This document shows, in pieces, positions 45,450 through 59,489 of a stretch of 64,000 bases of DNA. The notes beneath the pieces are model-generated. The model was not told the origin of the DNA. It worked only from the letters and a program-made list of their open reading frames with translations, and searched no databases. Source of the DNA: Rhinopithecus roxellana (lineage: Eukaryota > Chordata > Mammalia > Primates > Cercopithecidae); NCBI RefSeq assembly GCF_007565055.1, contig NC_044551.1:94270089-94334088 (forward strand), in the 5' to 3' direction. Positions within the stretch are counted from its first letter, which is position 1. The number at the start of each line of letters is the position of its first letter. The position numbers were made by a program, and so were the translations under genes.

Positions 45450-45809
45450 TGTATTAGTTTTCACACTGCTATAAAGAACTACCTGAGACTGGGTAATTTA
45501 TGAAGAAAAGAGTTTTAATTGACTCACAGTTCTGCAGGATTTGCTGAAGCTCGACTGGAAGGCTTCAGGAAACTGACAATTAAGGCAGAAGGTGAAGGGG
45601 AAGCAAGGCCCTTCTTCACATGGTGGCAGGAGAGAGGCAGAGAGTGAGTGAGGAAGTGCCACAAACTTTTAAACTATCAGATCTCCTGAGAACTCTATCA
45701 CAAGAACAGCAAGGAGGAAGTTTGCCCCCATGATTCAATCACCTCCCATCAGGACCGTCCTCCAATTTGACATGAGATTTGGATGGGGACTGAAATCCAA
45801 ACCGTATCA
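45450..45809 (-). mobile_element. Solo MST/THE1-type LTR, antisense, with CCCAA duplication
   Basis: It runs from TGTATTAGTTTTCACACTGC to AAACCGTATCA, the reversed ends of a MaLR LTR. It is bracketed by 5-bp copies of CCCAA (45445-45449 and 45810-45814). No internal region or partner LTR is adjacent, so it is a solo LTR. Confidence 0.93.
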
Positions 45810-45814
45810 CCCAA

Positions 45815-46068
45815 CATGCAGTACGTGTTTTTATAATTCTTTTGCTATTATAATACTGGGATATGAGAAAAGACGTATACATCATGTATTCCTTGACTTG
45901 TCTACAGTGTCCCTAGTTTAATAATTCTGGGAACTGCTAAGTAAAGCAAATTCAACTGGTCTCTTTGCTCAAGCTTCCTTCAAATATCCATATTAATTGT
46001 TAATATCCACTGTAAATCTTTGAATGGTATACGTTATCCATGTGCAATGCTTATTTTAATCTAGCTAT
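45815..46068. other. Unassigned spacer between LTR and Alu fragment
   Basis: I see nothing coding here. Confidence 0.5.
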
Positions 46069-46101
46069 TTTTTTTTTTTTTTTTGAGACGGAGTCTCGCT
46101 C
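46069..46101 (-). mobile_element. Extremely short Alu 3' end, antisense
   Basis: A run of about 17 T is followed by GAGACGGAGTCTCGCTCT and then unrelated TATATTTTTTTTAAAC. This is only the last 18 or so bases of an Alu plus its tail. Confidence 0.8.
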
Positions 46102-46534
46102 TATATTTTTTTTAAACATCCAAAAGCCTTTTGATATAAGCACAACTTACCTTCCACATTACACACAGAGTAAATTCTTAACTCTCCAAATACTGGTTGT
46201 TAGCCTCAGCAATGACTTTAAAAGCTTTGAAACAAATAGTTAGTTAAGAACAGTATGTTCATTTTGTTTTAGCAAAGGTAAAAATAATCTAAGTCATAGC
46301 CCTGTTTTTCTTAACCAGTGTGAAGTAATAGTAATTTGTTATTTTAATTTGAAAGGCAATGATTTATGAGAGCCTGTTCAGTTCGTAGAATCTCAGTTTA
46401 CTTCAAATCTAAACCAAAATTGAACGAAATAGCAAATAGATTTTCATAAATAATGAGAGATTTAAAAGGTGTGATCTAGCTATGATTAGAGAATATGGAG
46501 TATCTAGATGTTGTTCCTGTTCTTTTTTTTCATT

Positions 46535-46832
46535 TTTTATTTTGTAAAAGACAGGGTCTTGCTCTGTTCCCCAGGCTGCAGTGCAATGTTGTTATCATAG
46601 CTCACTGCAACTTGGAACCCCTGGTCTCAAGAGATCCTCTAGTCTCAACCTTCCTGGTAACTAGAACTACAAGCAAGTGCCACCATACCTAGCTAATTTT
46701 TCTATTTTTATTGTAAAGATGGAGTCTTGCTATGTTGTCCAGGCTAGCCTGTAAATCCTGGCCTTGAGGGATCCTCCTGCCTAGGCCTCCAAAAGTGCTG
46801 AAATTACAGGCATGCCACCATGCCAGGCCTGT
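46535..46832 (-). mobile_element. Old Alu-related element, antisense
   Basis: GACAGGGTCTTGCTCTGTTCCCCAGG through GCATGCCACCATGCCAGGCC, with heavy divergence; AluJ or earlier type. Confidence 0.85.
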
Positions 46833-47076
46833 TCTTGTCCTTAAGTAGGTCCATTGTAAGTGATTCTGGGCAGACATTTATCTCATTATGACTGTCAGCT
46901 TTAGAAAAAGTCACTTAGGTAACTTTGGGCTGTGAAAAATTGTGTAATCAGTTCAGGAACCCACTTTGGTTTTCTATCTTGATTTATTTGTCCATAGCAC
47001 TTCGATTAGAATTGGGTACTTAAATCAATTCAAGAAAAATATTAAGAAAGCCATTATCTCATTATATAATGAATTA

Positions 47077-47258
47077 AGCCAGGAATGTTGGCCTGTGCCT
47101 ACAGTCCCAGCAACTCAGGAGGCTGAAGTGGGAAGATTGTTTGAGCCCAGGAGTTCAAGGCTGTAGTGCTCATGATCATTCATGCCTGCAAATAGCCATT
47201 ACACTCTAGCCTGGGCAAGTAGTGAGACTCTGCCTCTAAAAAATAATAATAATAACAT
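47077..47258 (+). mobile_element. Alu-related fragment (monomer-like), sense
   Basis: AGCCAGGAATGTTGGCCTGTGCCTACAGTCCCAGCAACTCAGGAGG through CTAGCCTGGGCAAG..GACTCTGCCTCTAAAAAATAATAAT; about one monomer, diverged. Confidence 0.8.
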
Positions 47259-50200
47259 AAATTACTTCTATAAAAATATATTGTATGATAAAATGTGAAC
47301 ATTGAATTGTGTTTTATAACAGGGGTATGCAGTGTTCATTTGCTGTATCTTCTTCACTTTCAAAACCAATCTCCTATCTTTATAGTACAATAATATATCT
47401 TTATGTTAAATACAATTGGATATTTTTCTAATAAAGGATTAAGCAAATAAACAGTAAGAAATTTTTTTAAAAATATTTAATTCTATGTGTGACTCATTTT
47501 CATCAATACCTGTCTGTAATTCAAAATTATTTTTAAAACAACATAATATTTTGTTGAGATGTTCCATATTACTTGTTCTTAACTTGCAAAAATCTAATCA
47601 GGAAAATGCAAATGATTTGCTTTGTGTTCTGTTTGTAGATGTTTGTTGTTTATTGGAAATATTTAGAAAGTGGAATAATTCTTATTCTACCTTCCTTGAT
47701 ATTTCTTACTCGCTCATTTCCTTTGATTCTATTTTCAGTGATAATGTTTCTGAAATATATAAATCTATAACAGTAAGTTTTAGAGAAATGTAGTAACTAT
47801 ACTGCATCATATGAAGAGAGCTTGTATCCTTTTCTATTATTTATTTAGGAACGTTTAGCCCAGAGTGTAGTAGATATTAATTTTTTTGTGAGTGTATAAG
47901 GGAAAAAATTAATCAATGAAATGTATAACTTTTTAATCTATTGGAATCACCTAGTGCTTTTTTGTTATTCATTTACATTTCTAGTTAGAGCCAGTTTATG
48001 TGCACATCTTTCATATATACTAAACACCATCAATTTTTTTTCTGTCATTACACGATCAGCATACAAATTTTACAAGGTTTAAAATTAAGTATTTGATTGA
48101 CTAAAAATGCAAGCATATTTACTTATGACTTTCTTCAAAAGGAGTATGGATACCTCACAAAACTATGCATCAACCCACAATATTCTCTTAGTAAAACCAC
48201 TTATTTTTAAAAGAAGTGCTTTGTCCTCAAAAACACTGAAGGCTTTCAATGACAATGGAAAAACATAGATTGTTTACACTTTTTATGTTAAAGAACCAAG
48301 TGTGAGAAGCCTTTTACATTTTGTTTCTTTTAATATTTGTTGTGAATGAGCAGATAAAGTAATTAAAATTATAGAGCAGCTCTACGCTGCTACGCTGCTA
48401 AGCTGCTATGCTAACTCTACACTAGCCCCTGTTACTTACAAGCAACAGCTTGACAGACAATGTAATAAATTCTTTTGTCTTACTGTCCTTATATAGACCT
48501 GACCTGAGAAAATATCACTCTAGTTTCACACACATGTTTCATATTTTTCCATGTTTGATAATTGCTCTCACTTTGATAAGATTCCTGGCCATGAATTGGG
48601 ACAGTTGGAGTCCCCACAGTGTCAAGTGATCCTGTTATTTCTCCCTTGCAAGAGTTCTATACACCCAAAGTTTTCCCTTTAAAACTTCACTAACTTTTCT
48701 CCAAAGAACAAAATCTCGCTTTTCACTTGATACAAATGGCTCTTCCACTCAGATCACATATAAAAGGAATAAAAAGTTTTGTGCTATCTGTTTGTCTCTA
48801 TTGTGATATCAGATTGGTTTGCATAGTGGTCATGAAAGTCTATGTAACCAGGATAATTCTACGGTTGAGTGTGGAAGAGTGGGCAGAGATAGGTTTTGCC
48901 CTCTGAATCCACAACTTTGGCGTCTAGTCCATCTGTGCTCTTCAGGTTAACTTGACCACTGGTATCTGTACTTTGAAAGGCACAGGACTTCTCTTAATGT
49001 AACTCAATCCTTGATTCCCATTACACATGCTGCTTCTGTTATCTGTGGTTGGAACTTTTAGGAAGAGAGAGGTATGATTATTAGACACCCTATCTATAAG
49101 AGACCATGTCCCTTTTATTAAATGCAATAAGGACCCAAAGTTAACATCATCTTGTTAAATTAACAAAAACATTCCAAAAAAGAAAGATTGTGAATCCCTT
49201 TTATTGCTGTCAAATGTATAAATATTTATTACTTTAAATGGAATATAAATGACACTAGGCATTGAGTATCATTCAGAAGGGTTTCCTTGTGTTTTTGTTT
49301 GTGTTTTTGTTTGTTATTTTTACTTTTCCTTTAAGGTTTTCTAGCTCATAGTTGGGAGTGGGAAACATAGTACTTATGAGACTGCTTGAGGCACATTAAA
49401 GCATTAAGCAGCCATTGGGCAATCGAGTCTTAGACAGCTCCCTTGTGAACAAATATGTACAAAAAGGGGACAAAGAATTCTGAAAGATTTCATGCTGAAA
49501 AATATATAGAGTATGAGAAAATAATTTATAAATCTGGGTTTTTCTACCATTTGTGAGTTTTTCTCAGAAAAGAGATAACTCATCTGGAATTATTTCGGAT
49601 TAAATTACTTGGACAAAAACAAGGTACGTTTTGTTTCCCATTTTAAGGGCTCATTAGAGTCCTACCTTGCAAACCCCACTGCATGTTAGATCAGACAGAC
49701 AGCACCCTCTTCTGTCACTTAATTTTAGAGCCAGTATACTTTTCTCTCAGACACCAATTTCATAGGATTTTGAAAAGTTCTTATGAGGTATCATGACTAA
49801 AAGTATTTAATTGACAAAATAGTCCTGAATCAAATCCGTGGAGTCTTTACAAGAGTGTGGCTGTTTTGGGAAGGTGTTTTTTTAATCATCTTAGAGATTC
49901 CGTTTGATGTTCAAAATGGCTTGTAAATACTACCATGGGGTAAGTGATTGTGAGTTTCTGTGTATAAAAAAGCCCATTCATGACAACTACTGCTTCTACA
50001 TTAAATACATTACTGGCTGTTGTAAGGACTCTGTCCTCACCACAGCAAATACAGTAGATGATGCTTCTAGTGTCAGGAAATAAGAAGTCTGAGCACTGAT
50101 GGTCGTACATTTTTATCTTGGATCTATCCACAATACACCAGAAACTTATATTCTCATAACATTTAATCTACTTATGTAGTATCTATCAGTGACTTTTTTT

Positions 50201-50349
50201 TCTCATTTGAGAATTTGCACTTTAGAAATAATACCTGGTTATAAGTACTATGATGTGAATTTATCCAGGGAAATTCTAAAACTAGATTTAGAGTATTTGC
50301 ATATTGGATCCCCTGTTCTCTTTCTGATTTAACAAGAATTCTGCTTTAG
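47259..50349. other. AT-rich stretch, no gene seen
   Basis: Contains a small (GTTTTT)-type run near 49290-49320 and a CTACGCTG short tandem near 48382-48410. The region 48560-49130 is more complex and may be an old repeat, not identified. Confidence 0.45.
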
Positions 50350-50645
50350 AATACATGAAAACATGTGTGTGTACATATGTATATATGTAAATATGTATAT
50401 AAGTATATACGTCTGTATATACACATGTATATACTTATATACATATTTACACACACATATTTACATGTTTGTATATGTGTAAATATGTATATAAGTATAC
50501 ATACATATACTTATATATACATACACACATACTTTTATAAATATTTACATATGTGTATATATTTAAATATGTATATAATTATACACATATTATATATAAA
50601 TAAACATATACACACATATATATTTATACACATATATATGCACAC
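50350..50645. repeat. Alternating purine-pyrimidine (TATG/CACATA) repeat
   Basis: About 300 bp of near-continuous TATATG, GTATAT and ACATAC motifs, with many self-complementary segments such as TATATACATGTATATA. Open frames here are artefacts of composition. Confidence 0.93.
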
Positions 50646-51214
50646 ACATTCTCCCAATAAACTACTAAGCATATTTTGTATTTATCTGTGTATTTATATC
50701 TCTGGCATTTCCCTAAAATGGGTTTACTAGATGATAATAAAATAACACAAAATTTCAAGTATACATTTAAAAATATATGCACAATGCAACATAACAGAGT
50801 TAATTCTTCTTGAATCAAAAGTTTCAATGATCAGTTCTCAGACTACAAATATTTCTTACATTTCTTACTTTTCATAATTCTGCATTCTCTTGGTTCGTTT
50901 CTCATTCAATTACTTTTTTTATTTGAATCATTCCTTTTTTTACAATATTCTTTTCTGGACCCAAAATATATTATAGAAAATATGTAGGACTGAACTCAGC
51001 TCTACTATTTGTACCCTGTTATTAAAAAACCTCATTTACTCCCAAGGCTTTGTCCTGTCACTTTATGTTTTTCTATCTACAGGTGGCCTTTCTCCTGAGT
51101 TCCATTAGTTCAGACTGCTTGTATGTAGGATGTCTTCACGTTGGATACCCTTCAATCAACTTGAATCCATCTTTGCTCAAAAAGCTACAGTTTATCTAGA
51201 CTTTTCAATTTTAA

Positions 51215-51375
51215 TTTTTTTTTTTTTTTGAGACAGGGTCTCACTCTATCACCCAGACTGGAGTGCAATGGCTTGATCATGGCTTACTGCAGCCTTGACT
51301 TCCCCCACTCTAGTGATCCTCCCACCTCAGCCTCCCAAGTAGCTGGGACTACAGGCATGCACCAGCACTCAATTT
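51215..51375 (-). mobile_element. Alu half, antisense, truncated
   Basis: A T-run then GAGACAGGGTCTCACTCTATCACCCAG, ending at GGACTACAGGCATGCACCAGCA; only about one monomer is left. Confidence 0.88.
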
Positions 51376-54300
51376 TCATTTTTGAAAGGATAATTTTTCC
51401 ATATCCCAAGATTAAATTTTTGTGGCTACCTTTGTCTCCCTCCTAGCTCTCATTTTTCTACCTACTCACATTTCTACTTACTAAGTTCTTTTCATTCCCT
51501 CTGAAACCAGTTCAATGCAGAGCCCTTAGGACTTGGTAGCAGGAATTTCTATTATTCTTCTAAAGCCCTCTCTGCCCCTTTCTTTATTTCTGCAAAGAAA
51601 TTTCAAAAACACATTATTGAAACTTTACTTTACATGTTTTGTTTCCTAAGTTCTCACTACCAAAGCTTTCAGGAACAATTTCCTTCTAGAAGATCCCATA
51701 TCCTGCTGTCCTTATAACCAATGAGTTCAATACTTACACTGTTATACTTCTGCCAGGCTTCCAATTCCCTCAGGCACCTATGTGACTAATCCCTGGTTCA
51801 TCTGAAAGTTGACCAGGTACTTTATAACAGGTTAAATGCCCATGTTAACATGCTCTTTCCTCCTATGTAGTCACGCTTAATTTTGGAAGTTTGTTGGTCA
51901 CTAAAAAAAAATAGTAATATTTATTGTATTTTAGTCTATCATTAAATGTTATTTCATTGTTTTATTAGGACTTTTCTGACACCTAACACATATTCCCTTA
52001 GCACATTTCCTAATACTTCTCATTCTCATTCAAATTATCTGTTTAGCCCTAGTTTGGACTTTCTGTAGAGGTCAGTGGGATCCACGTGATCTTTGCAATA
52101 TATGTGATTAGGCAATTGATGTTTTTAAAACAAATGCTCGTGCTTAGTACCATACTCTTCATTAGGAATAGAAAAAAATCATAAATACAGAATTAGTGCT
52201 TTCTCCATATTTCCAAACTGTCTTTTTTGACGTTACATATTTCTATCCTACCATAAGATATTCTTATTCTCTTCTCTATTCTATAATGAAATTTCTTCTC
52301 ATTCTATTCTATAACTACTGATTTATAAATTAGATTTTCTCTAATTTAATGTATTTGTTTACTCATACATCAGTGACCACAGAGTACAGTATCATATTCT
52401 AACATTAAGCTTGATTAATATCACCATTTCAGATTGTTTTTGCAAGCATTACTCATTTTACCTTGAATACTATCTTAGAGGTAAATGACATAATACTATT
52501 GTAACCATTTTACATATGGATAAAATGAGTAGCACAGTTTCAAAGCAAAATGATGATTAGACACACATGGCTGGTATTCTTACCACTCACATTCTGTTTT
52601 CCTCCATGTGTATATGTGTGTAATGACTTGCTCATTGCTATAAACTGTTAGCTCTTATTATGATAATTTTTCCTATAGTTTGATCAAATAAACTCTTTTT
52701 ATCCCCCAGAGAATGAAAACAAGTCAATAACCACACAAAGATTTTCATTCTCAAGGGCAGCATATTTCATTTGCATGATTCAGAAAATGTTTAATCTTGG
52801 CAGGGTTTTCTCAACGTCTTGAACATGAAATATGTGAATACAATTTTCTGATATTGTTTTAAAAGTACACATTTTAAAATTGGTGCTGAGATGAGATGAA
52901 AACTGAATGCATTGTGGATTACCCAAAAATAATAATAACTTTGGTTAAAGATATAATTTCTAACATTTTGCCTAATTGAAATTTAACTCATCTTTAAATC
53001 AATCACTAATTAGCCTTTATGTTGCCTAGAAAATAAAAAATGTTTTAAAAAATATTTTCTTCTTCCTAAGGTGTAACATTTCTTAAAGAATGTGTGGTAT
53101 TTCTCAAAACACTCAACTCACTGAATTTTATTTGTACTCTACATAGAAAAACAAAATTGAACACTCATCTGTATAGAAAGGTGTTGCAGACACCCATTCC
53201 TGATGTGGATATACAACATCAACTGTTTTTCTTCCACCTCTGAGTGATCATTTTATGCAGTTTTAGACAATAAAATAGATGTGGATATCTGTTGTCTTTT
53301 CTCTAATTTTTCATCTTTTTCTGCCTCGTACATAGACATGTTTAAAGCCATTGGAGCTATGAATTAACAAGTATGTGGGGGAATAAAACAAATCAATTTC
53401 TCTGCACCCATCCTGCTACCTGCCACCTCTCACCATATATTTACATAAAATAAGTTCTTATTTAAGTTGCTATTAATTGCTTTTTTAAAAATGTATACAA
53501 CAATAAGCATTTACAGCAGATACAGAAGGGTATCACTATATACAGAAAAAATGTTGTACATCAAAAACAAATTGTGGATTCAACAAGGAATATTATTATA
53601 GTGAATAATCTAAAAATGAGATTGATGCCGAATTTTAGATATTAACTTATATTTTGTATCAAACAAAATTGCAATGTAAAGTAAGAGGTATATTTTCAGT
53701 GGCATGAGTTTGAAGTTTTTTTGTTTAACTTTTGAATATTTTTTCTTTAGGAAAGCTCAGAAAATAACTCGGTGTCTCTATATATTTTCACTTAAAATAT
53801 TTTAGAAGTGGAACAAAATCCTGGTAAACTATCTCTAGGTAATGTAGTGACATATGGCTAGCTATTTAGTTCGGTCTAAACTTTACATAAAATTTCAGTC
53901 TTTGCAGAAAGTTTTGGTATAAATTACATAAAGGTATCACCTCTGATTTGCTCCAGTTGGTTTTATATGGTGTCTTGACAGCAAAGAGAAATTATCCATG
54001 ATTGATAGAAGCTTGGAGATACGGCATCTACTTGAAACATTAGAAAGAAGGAATATAATCAGTGTGGCGGAGGAGAAGCTGAAAGGGAGAAATGTTTCTC
54101 AATGATTTTATTTTCAGTGTTAAAAAATGCATGCCAAACTTTAATAAGTAATAATAGCAGTTACATAGTGCTGAGACAGGTCTGAATTCAAATGCATGCC
54201 AATGATGTGAGACTCTGTTACACACGTTCTCTTCAACAGTGTGTTTCTGATGAGAACACAGAAGGTTTAAACTCTTGGAGCAAGAGTATACCTAAAATAG
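51376..54300. other. AT-rich stretch, no gene seen
   Basis: No gene recognised. A MIR-like patch lies at about 52485-52600 (listed separately). Confidence 0.45.
52485..52600 (+). mobile_element. MIR-like SINE remnant
   Basis: ATTGTAACCATTTTACATATGGATAAAATGAG followed by GATTAGACACACATGGCTGG resembles the MIR core of the 'cattttacagatgaggaaac' type. Highly diverged. Confidence 0.45.
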
Positions 54301-54434
54301 ACGAGCCTTAAAGATATTTGTATAATTTTTCATATAATTTTTCATACATAATGTCTGGAATACAAGTAAAATTTTTATAAAAAGCAGGAAAAGAAACAGT
54401 AACAGAAGACACTGAATCACAAAGAGATGTTATG

Positions 54435-54560
54435 AAATAGTGAACAAATTCTGGAGATGGTTGGTGGCGATGGTTGCTTAACAATGAGAATGTGTACTTA
54501 ATACTTCTGAATTGTACACTTAAGGGACATTGGATTTCTAACACTGAGTCTGAAAGAAGA
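54435..54560 (+). mobile_element. Old L1 (L1M) 3' fragment, sense
   Basis: TCTGGAGATGGTTGGTGGCGATGGTTGC through AATTGTACACTTAAGGGACATTGG resembles the 3' UTR of mammalian L1M elements. A second similar stretch ends the element at 55190-55930. Confidence 0.65.
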
Positions 54561-55189
54561 GAGAAAGGAGATAGAAGCAATATTTTTTAAATTACTATCT
54601 GATAATTTTCTAAAACTGATAAAGGATATTAAGTTTTGAGCAAAAATCAAGGTTAAAAACATCCCCACCACAAAACAGTCACAAAAACAACATAAAACTT
54701 AGAAAATCAGAGTTAAGCTTTTGAAAAAAAGAAATAAGAAACAGAAATACAGTTACAAAGACAGAGACACAATTCAGCTTACCTTTTAGAGATCAATGTT
54801 AAGACAGACTGAAATTCTCAAGAAAGTTCCAAGAAGCCTGTTGATAGAATATAGTGGAATGACATCCTTAAAGTGCTAAAAGATAGCAAATATCGGCTTA
54901 TAATTTAACATCCAGCTAACATATTTCAAAAATGGGGTCAAAATTCATAGGTATTCCTAAAAAATGTTGTGATATTTAATTGTTAATAGTTCTATACTAA
55001 GGGGAAATACTAAAGAGAGTTCTTTAAAGTGAAAATATGTCATCACAGATGGAATTGCAGAAGAGAAAAAATCAAATCTTCTGAGGGCACATAAATATAA
55101 ACAAATATTAACTAGTGCTGTACTTGGGAGACTAAATGTATGTAGAATTAATGTACATTATAATTATATATAATCAAATCAAAATCACA

Positions 55190-55930
55190 AGATAAAACTT
55201 CATATTCATTAGGCCGACGGTTAAGAAAAAAATAAAAAATAACAAGTATTGGTGAGGATATAACAAAATTGGAATCCTTGTGCATTGTTAGTGGGAATGC
55301 AAGATCATACAACTACTGTAAAAAATAGTACAGCAGTTCCTCCAAAATTAAACATGAAATTAACACATGATCCACCAACTCCACTTCTGGGCATATACCC
55401 AGAATAACCAAAAGCAGGGAATAGAACAGACATTTGTACACCAATATTCATAGGAACATTATTTATAATAGGCAAAAGACGGAAACAACTCCCAAGTGTC
55501 CATTCACAGTTAAATAGGTGAACAAAGTGTGGTATGTGCATGCAATGGACTATTAATTAACTTTTGATAGGAATTACACTTTGACACATGCTACCACATG
55601 AATGAACCTTGAAGACATCATGCTAAGTGAAATAAGCCAGTCAGTCAGAAAAGGACAAATGTTGTATGATTCCACTTATATGAAGTACGTAGACTAGTCA
55701 AATTCTTAGGGACAAAAAGTAGAAGGGAGCTTACCAGGGGTAAGGGGAACTGGGAATGGGGGATTATTTTTTAATGGGTAAAGAGTTTCTGCTTTGTATG
55801 ATGAACGGATTCTGGAGATGATGGTGATGATGGTTACACCACAGTTAGACTACTTAATTTTTCTGAACTGTTTACTTAAAATAGTTAAAATGATAAATTT
55901 TATGTTATATGTATAGTTTACCTTAATTAA
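55190..55930 (+). mobile_element. Old L1 (L1M) 3' part, sense
   Basis: It carries ORF2 C-terminal and 3' UTR sequence: GGTGAGGATATAACAAAATTGG, CACTTCTGGGCATATACCCAGA, AAGTGAAATAAGCCAGTCA and GAGATGATGGTGATGATGG, ending in the AT-rich tail. Confidence 0.85.
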
Positions 55931-56147
55931 AAATAGTATACAAGAATGGATTTGGGCAATCAAAATGTTATGTTGGTTTTTTTTTTTTTTTTTTTTTCAG
56001 CCAATAAGTGGTAAAAATACTACTTTAAAGAGGATATCAACAAGTCAAGGCTGTGTGTTTCAGTTCAGGGTAAACACTAAAATAATAATAATAATCTGTA
56101 CCAATCAAGAAAATAGAAGGTACATTTGGCTACTGAAAATAAGTTTG

Positions 56148-56395
56148 AACTTTGGGAGGCCAAGGCAGGTGGATCACTTGAGCTCAGGCATTTGAGATCA
56201 GCCTAGACAATATGGCAAGATCTGTCTCTACTAAAAATACAAAAAATAGCCAGATATGGTGCTTTCTTGTCCCAGCTACTCAGGAGCCTGAGGGGGAAGG
56301 ATTGCTTGAGTCCCAGGGGCAGAGGTTGCAGTAAGCTGAGATTGTGCCACTGCACTACAACCTGGGTGACAAAGTGAGAACCTGTCTAAAAAAAA
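56148..56395 (+). mobile_element. Alu element, sense, 5'-truncated
   Basis: It begins within the first monomer (AACTTTGGGAGGCCAAGGCAGG) and ends CTGCACTACAACCTGGGTGACAAAG with a short A-tail. Confidence 0.88.
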
Positions 56396-59300
56396 GTTAG
56401 AAATCCAAAATAGGTTACAAATATTAAAGAAAGAAAGAAGAAACAACTAGAAAACAGAAAAAATGGTATTACACATATACATATACAAATATATTATTTA
56501 CATTATATATAAATGGAATAATTTTTTATTAAAAGATAAAATTACCAGACTGAATATATAAGCAAAAGAAAACAATATCATGTAAGAAGGTTGATATCAA
56601 ACAGATAAAGAAACATGTAGGCATCATGTAAACACTAACCAAAAGGATAAAGGTATACATTCTACCATCAGAAAAAATAGATGTTAAGAAATATTAACAG
56701 ATCTAAAGAGGGATTTTTTCTTAGTAATAGCAAGTCTTAGTTTGAGAGGATGTGACGATTTAAGAGGAGTTTGTCCCTGCTGGCCACTGTGGAAACCCAG
56801 AGTCCCTGTTCCTCAGTTTCAGGACTGGAACCATGGAACCATGCACATCCAGACCATGCTGGACCCTGTTCTTCAACTCAGACCTCGATATTGGAAAGAA
56901 ATGTTAAAACCATGTGCCACATTTAGCCCATTACCTGTTGAGATAATATTCTGGTCATTCATGGAAGGTGTGTACACATAATATTAGAAAGTTACTCTCA
57001 AATTCTCTCTGCACCCAAACATTTTACAAGAAAACATATTGTAATATCCAGGTGTTCTGCATGTAAAGGAGTTGCTGACATGTAATAGAGTTACAAAGTT
57101 ACAAGTCTTATAAAAGCAAAACAGCATGTAAAAGAAATGTCTTCTGAAAATAACTTTCAGAACCTTGAGAAGCCAGCGTGAAGCTACACATCCACATTTG
57201 TTCACGGGTTAGAGGAGTTGGAGCAAAATGTCCATAAAGACAGAAAGAGGAAAGTTCTTTGGCAGACTGGTAGTATTTAGAAGACATTTTGCAATATAAT
57301 CACTGTTTTGCATGTGCATTTTATTCCTCACTGCTGTGTGTATTGACAACACTAAGTCTTAAGTGCTCAAAGTATTTTAAAAGTAGAAGTATTAATCTCT
57401 ATACAAATAAACCTCTTTATAAACCTCATTTAGTTTCTATAAAGGACTGCCTTCAGGGGGCGACTTTGTTAATCCAGCTCTTGGGAGCTAGCCTTGTTTC
57501 TGTACGTGATTGAGATGGTGTAGTGAGGAGAAAAGAAAGAGTGAAAGAGGGGCAAGGATCTACTTCGGTTTCTGTCTTTTCTTCTTTTATTTTTTTTTCT
57601 GTAAAGTACTTGCATTTATTGTGGACCAGGTTCTTCATTTTGCAACATCTAGGCTTTTTAGATTTACTGAGTTGACAATGTGAAATAAAAAGTACAGCTA
57701 GTAAATAAATTAATTTGTAAATACCTTCTGGTAATAACTATTAGAAAATAAACATCTCAATGCAGAATTTGTGAACCACCTCTGAGCAATATAAATCAGG
57801 ATTTGATCATGGGGTTAGCAGTAGAAGGGTGGAAAGAAGTTCTGGGTAAAAAAAGGTATGCAAATCTGTTCATATTTGTGTTTGGATTATAAGCATTTTG
57901 TTTATGTATATATTTTTGGCCCTATATAAATACATTGTTAAATAACTCAATGGAAACGTATCTTCCTCCTAACATTCTAATAATATAGCTTTGATAATGA
58001 ATTCTCCTGAAAGCATTATACTTATCACATCCTTGTTATGTCTCACTTTAACTTGAACATTCTGGGAATTAACCCTGACAATATTTTTGGCCAGTGGCCT
58101 GTTGTCATTTTTGTTTGTATAAAATTTTCATCCTCATGAAAGGGAGGATTGCGTTATTTTCTTGATTGAGGTGGTGTAGTATCTGCTAAGTTATCAAAAC
58201 ATTAATGGCTTTCAGAATCTAAATAGGTAAACATTTATAATGTGTAAAAAAATGATACATATTATGTTATCTCAATCACATAAAAATGTATATGCTGTGT
58301 TGTGTATTTATACACACAAGGACTTTGCAGGACCGTTTGAACCATAAACTGCTTATAATTAGAGATAATTGCTCTTTTTTTCTAAAATGTACATATTAAC
58401 ATTTTTAAGATTAAAATCTATAAAAACAAAAGAAATATTATGAGGATTATTCAAAACGTTTTTAAAATACAAAGTACATTTTCTGATAATAATGGAATTA
58501 AGCCAGAAATCAATAAACAAAGGACCACTTGAAATTTCCCAAATGTTTAGAAATGAAGTAATGCACATATATATAATTCACGTATTATAAAGGAAATCAC
58601 ACTGGAATATAATTCGCACCTGAATAAAATAAAATACAATGTAGTCAAATGAATTGGATATAGTTAATTTGTGTTTAAGAAAAATTATTACTTTAAGTGT
58701 GTGTATATATATATACACTTAAGTATATTTATATCTTATAAATATATTTTATTTATTTAGGTGTATATTCAATAATTTTATTCAAATATAAATTTGAATG
58801 AAAACTAATTATACAAACATATATGCTATTATTAAAAATATAAAAAGCCTAAAGAATGTAGGAGTATTAAATGTGACTACAAAGATCAATGACCAGCAAA
58901 AGAGAAAAAAATAGAGAAAACTCATGAGAGTTAAAATATTAATGGAATTTATTTTTTAAAAATAAGATACCGGAACTTAAAGTAAAAAAAGAAAAGAAAA
59001 AATAGTGGTAAAATGACAGATAAAGGGGAAAATGTTACTTTCAGGTGTTAAATATATACATTTTCTAATACTACAGATTAAATACAATGAAAAAATAGTT
59101 GAAGATACTGCTCTATATTATGTACATTTGTCTATGTTTATTTTTTGATGTATACTGCTTTCATTTATTTAAATTTTATTTATTCATTTTGATAACATAT
59201 TTTAAATAGTTCCCTATTTCTATATTGTCTATTGCACAGCTTCCTACTTATTTAATATACAACTTCCTTTTTAGACTGAAGACTTGATTTACCTTTGATT

Positions 59301-59489
59301 TCTCATTTCTAGGCAACTACTATAGAACAATGCAATCTATAATGTTTTCTTGAATCAATGAATACGCACTTCTACCCATTTAGTGAAAAAAGGGATTTAT
59401 ATTTTTCAAATGTACTTTTCTTGGAAAACAAACTGGAATCAGGGCTTTTTTCTCTTCTTCTTACAACTAAAAGTTGTTTAAACTTTATT
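56396..59489. other. AT-rich stretch, no gene seen
   Basis: Around 58480-58600 there is weak L1M ORF2-like text (ATGGAATTAAGCCAGAAATCAATAA). The block 56740-56980 is GC-richer but shows no recognisable protein or repeat. Confidence 0.45.

Noticed and set aside
50365..50730. 121-codon frame rich in Tyr, Ile and His
   Set aside because: It is a translation of the alternating TATG/CACATA repeat.
56742..56981. 79-codon frame in a GC-richer patch, possible exon
   Set aside because: No flanking splice pair or protein resemblance could be supported by eye.
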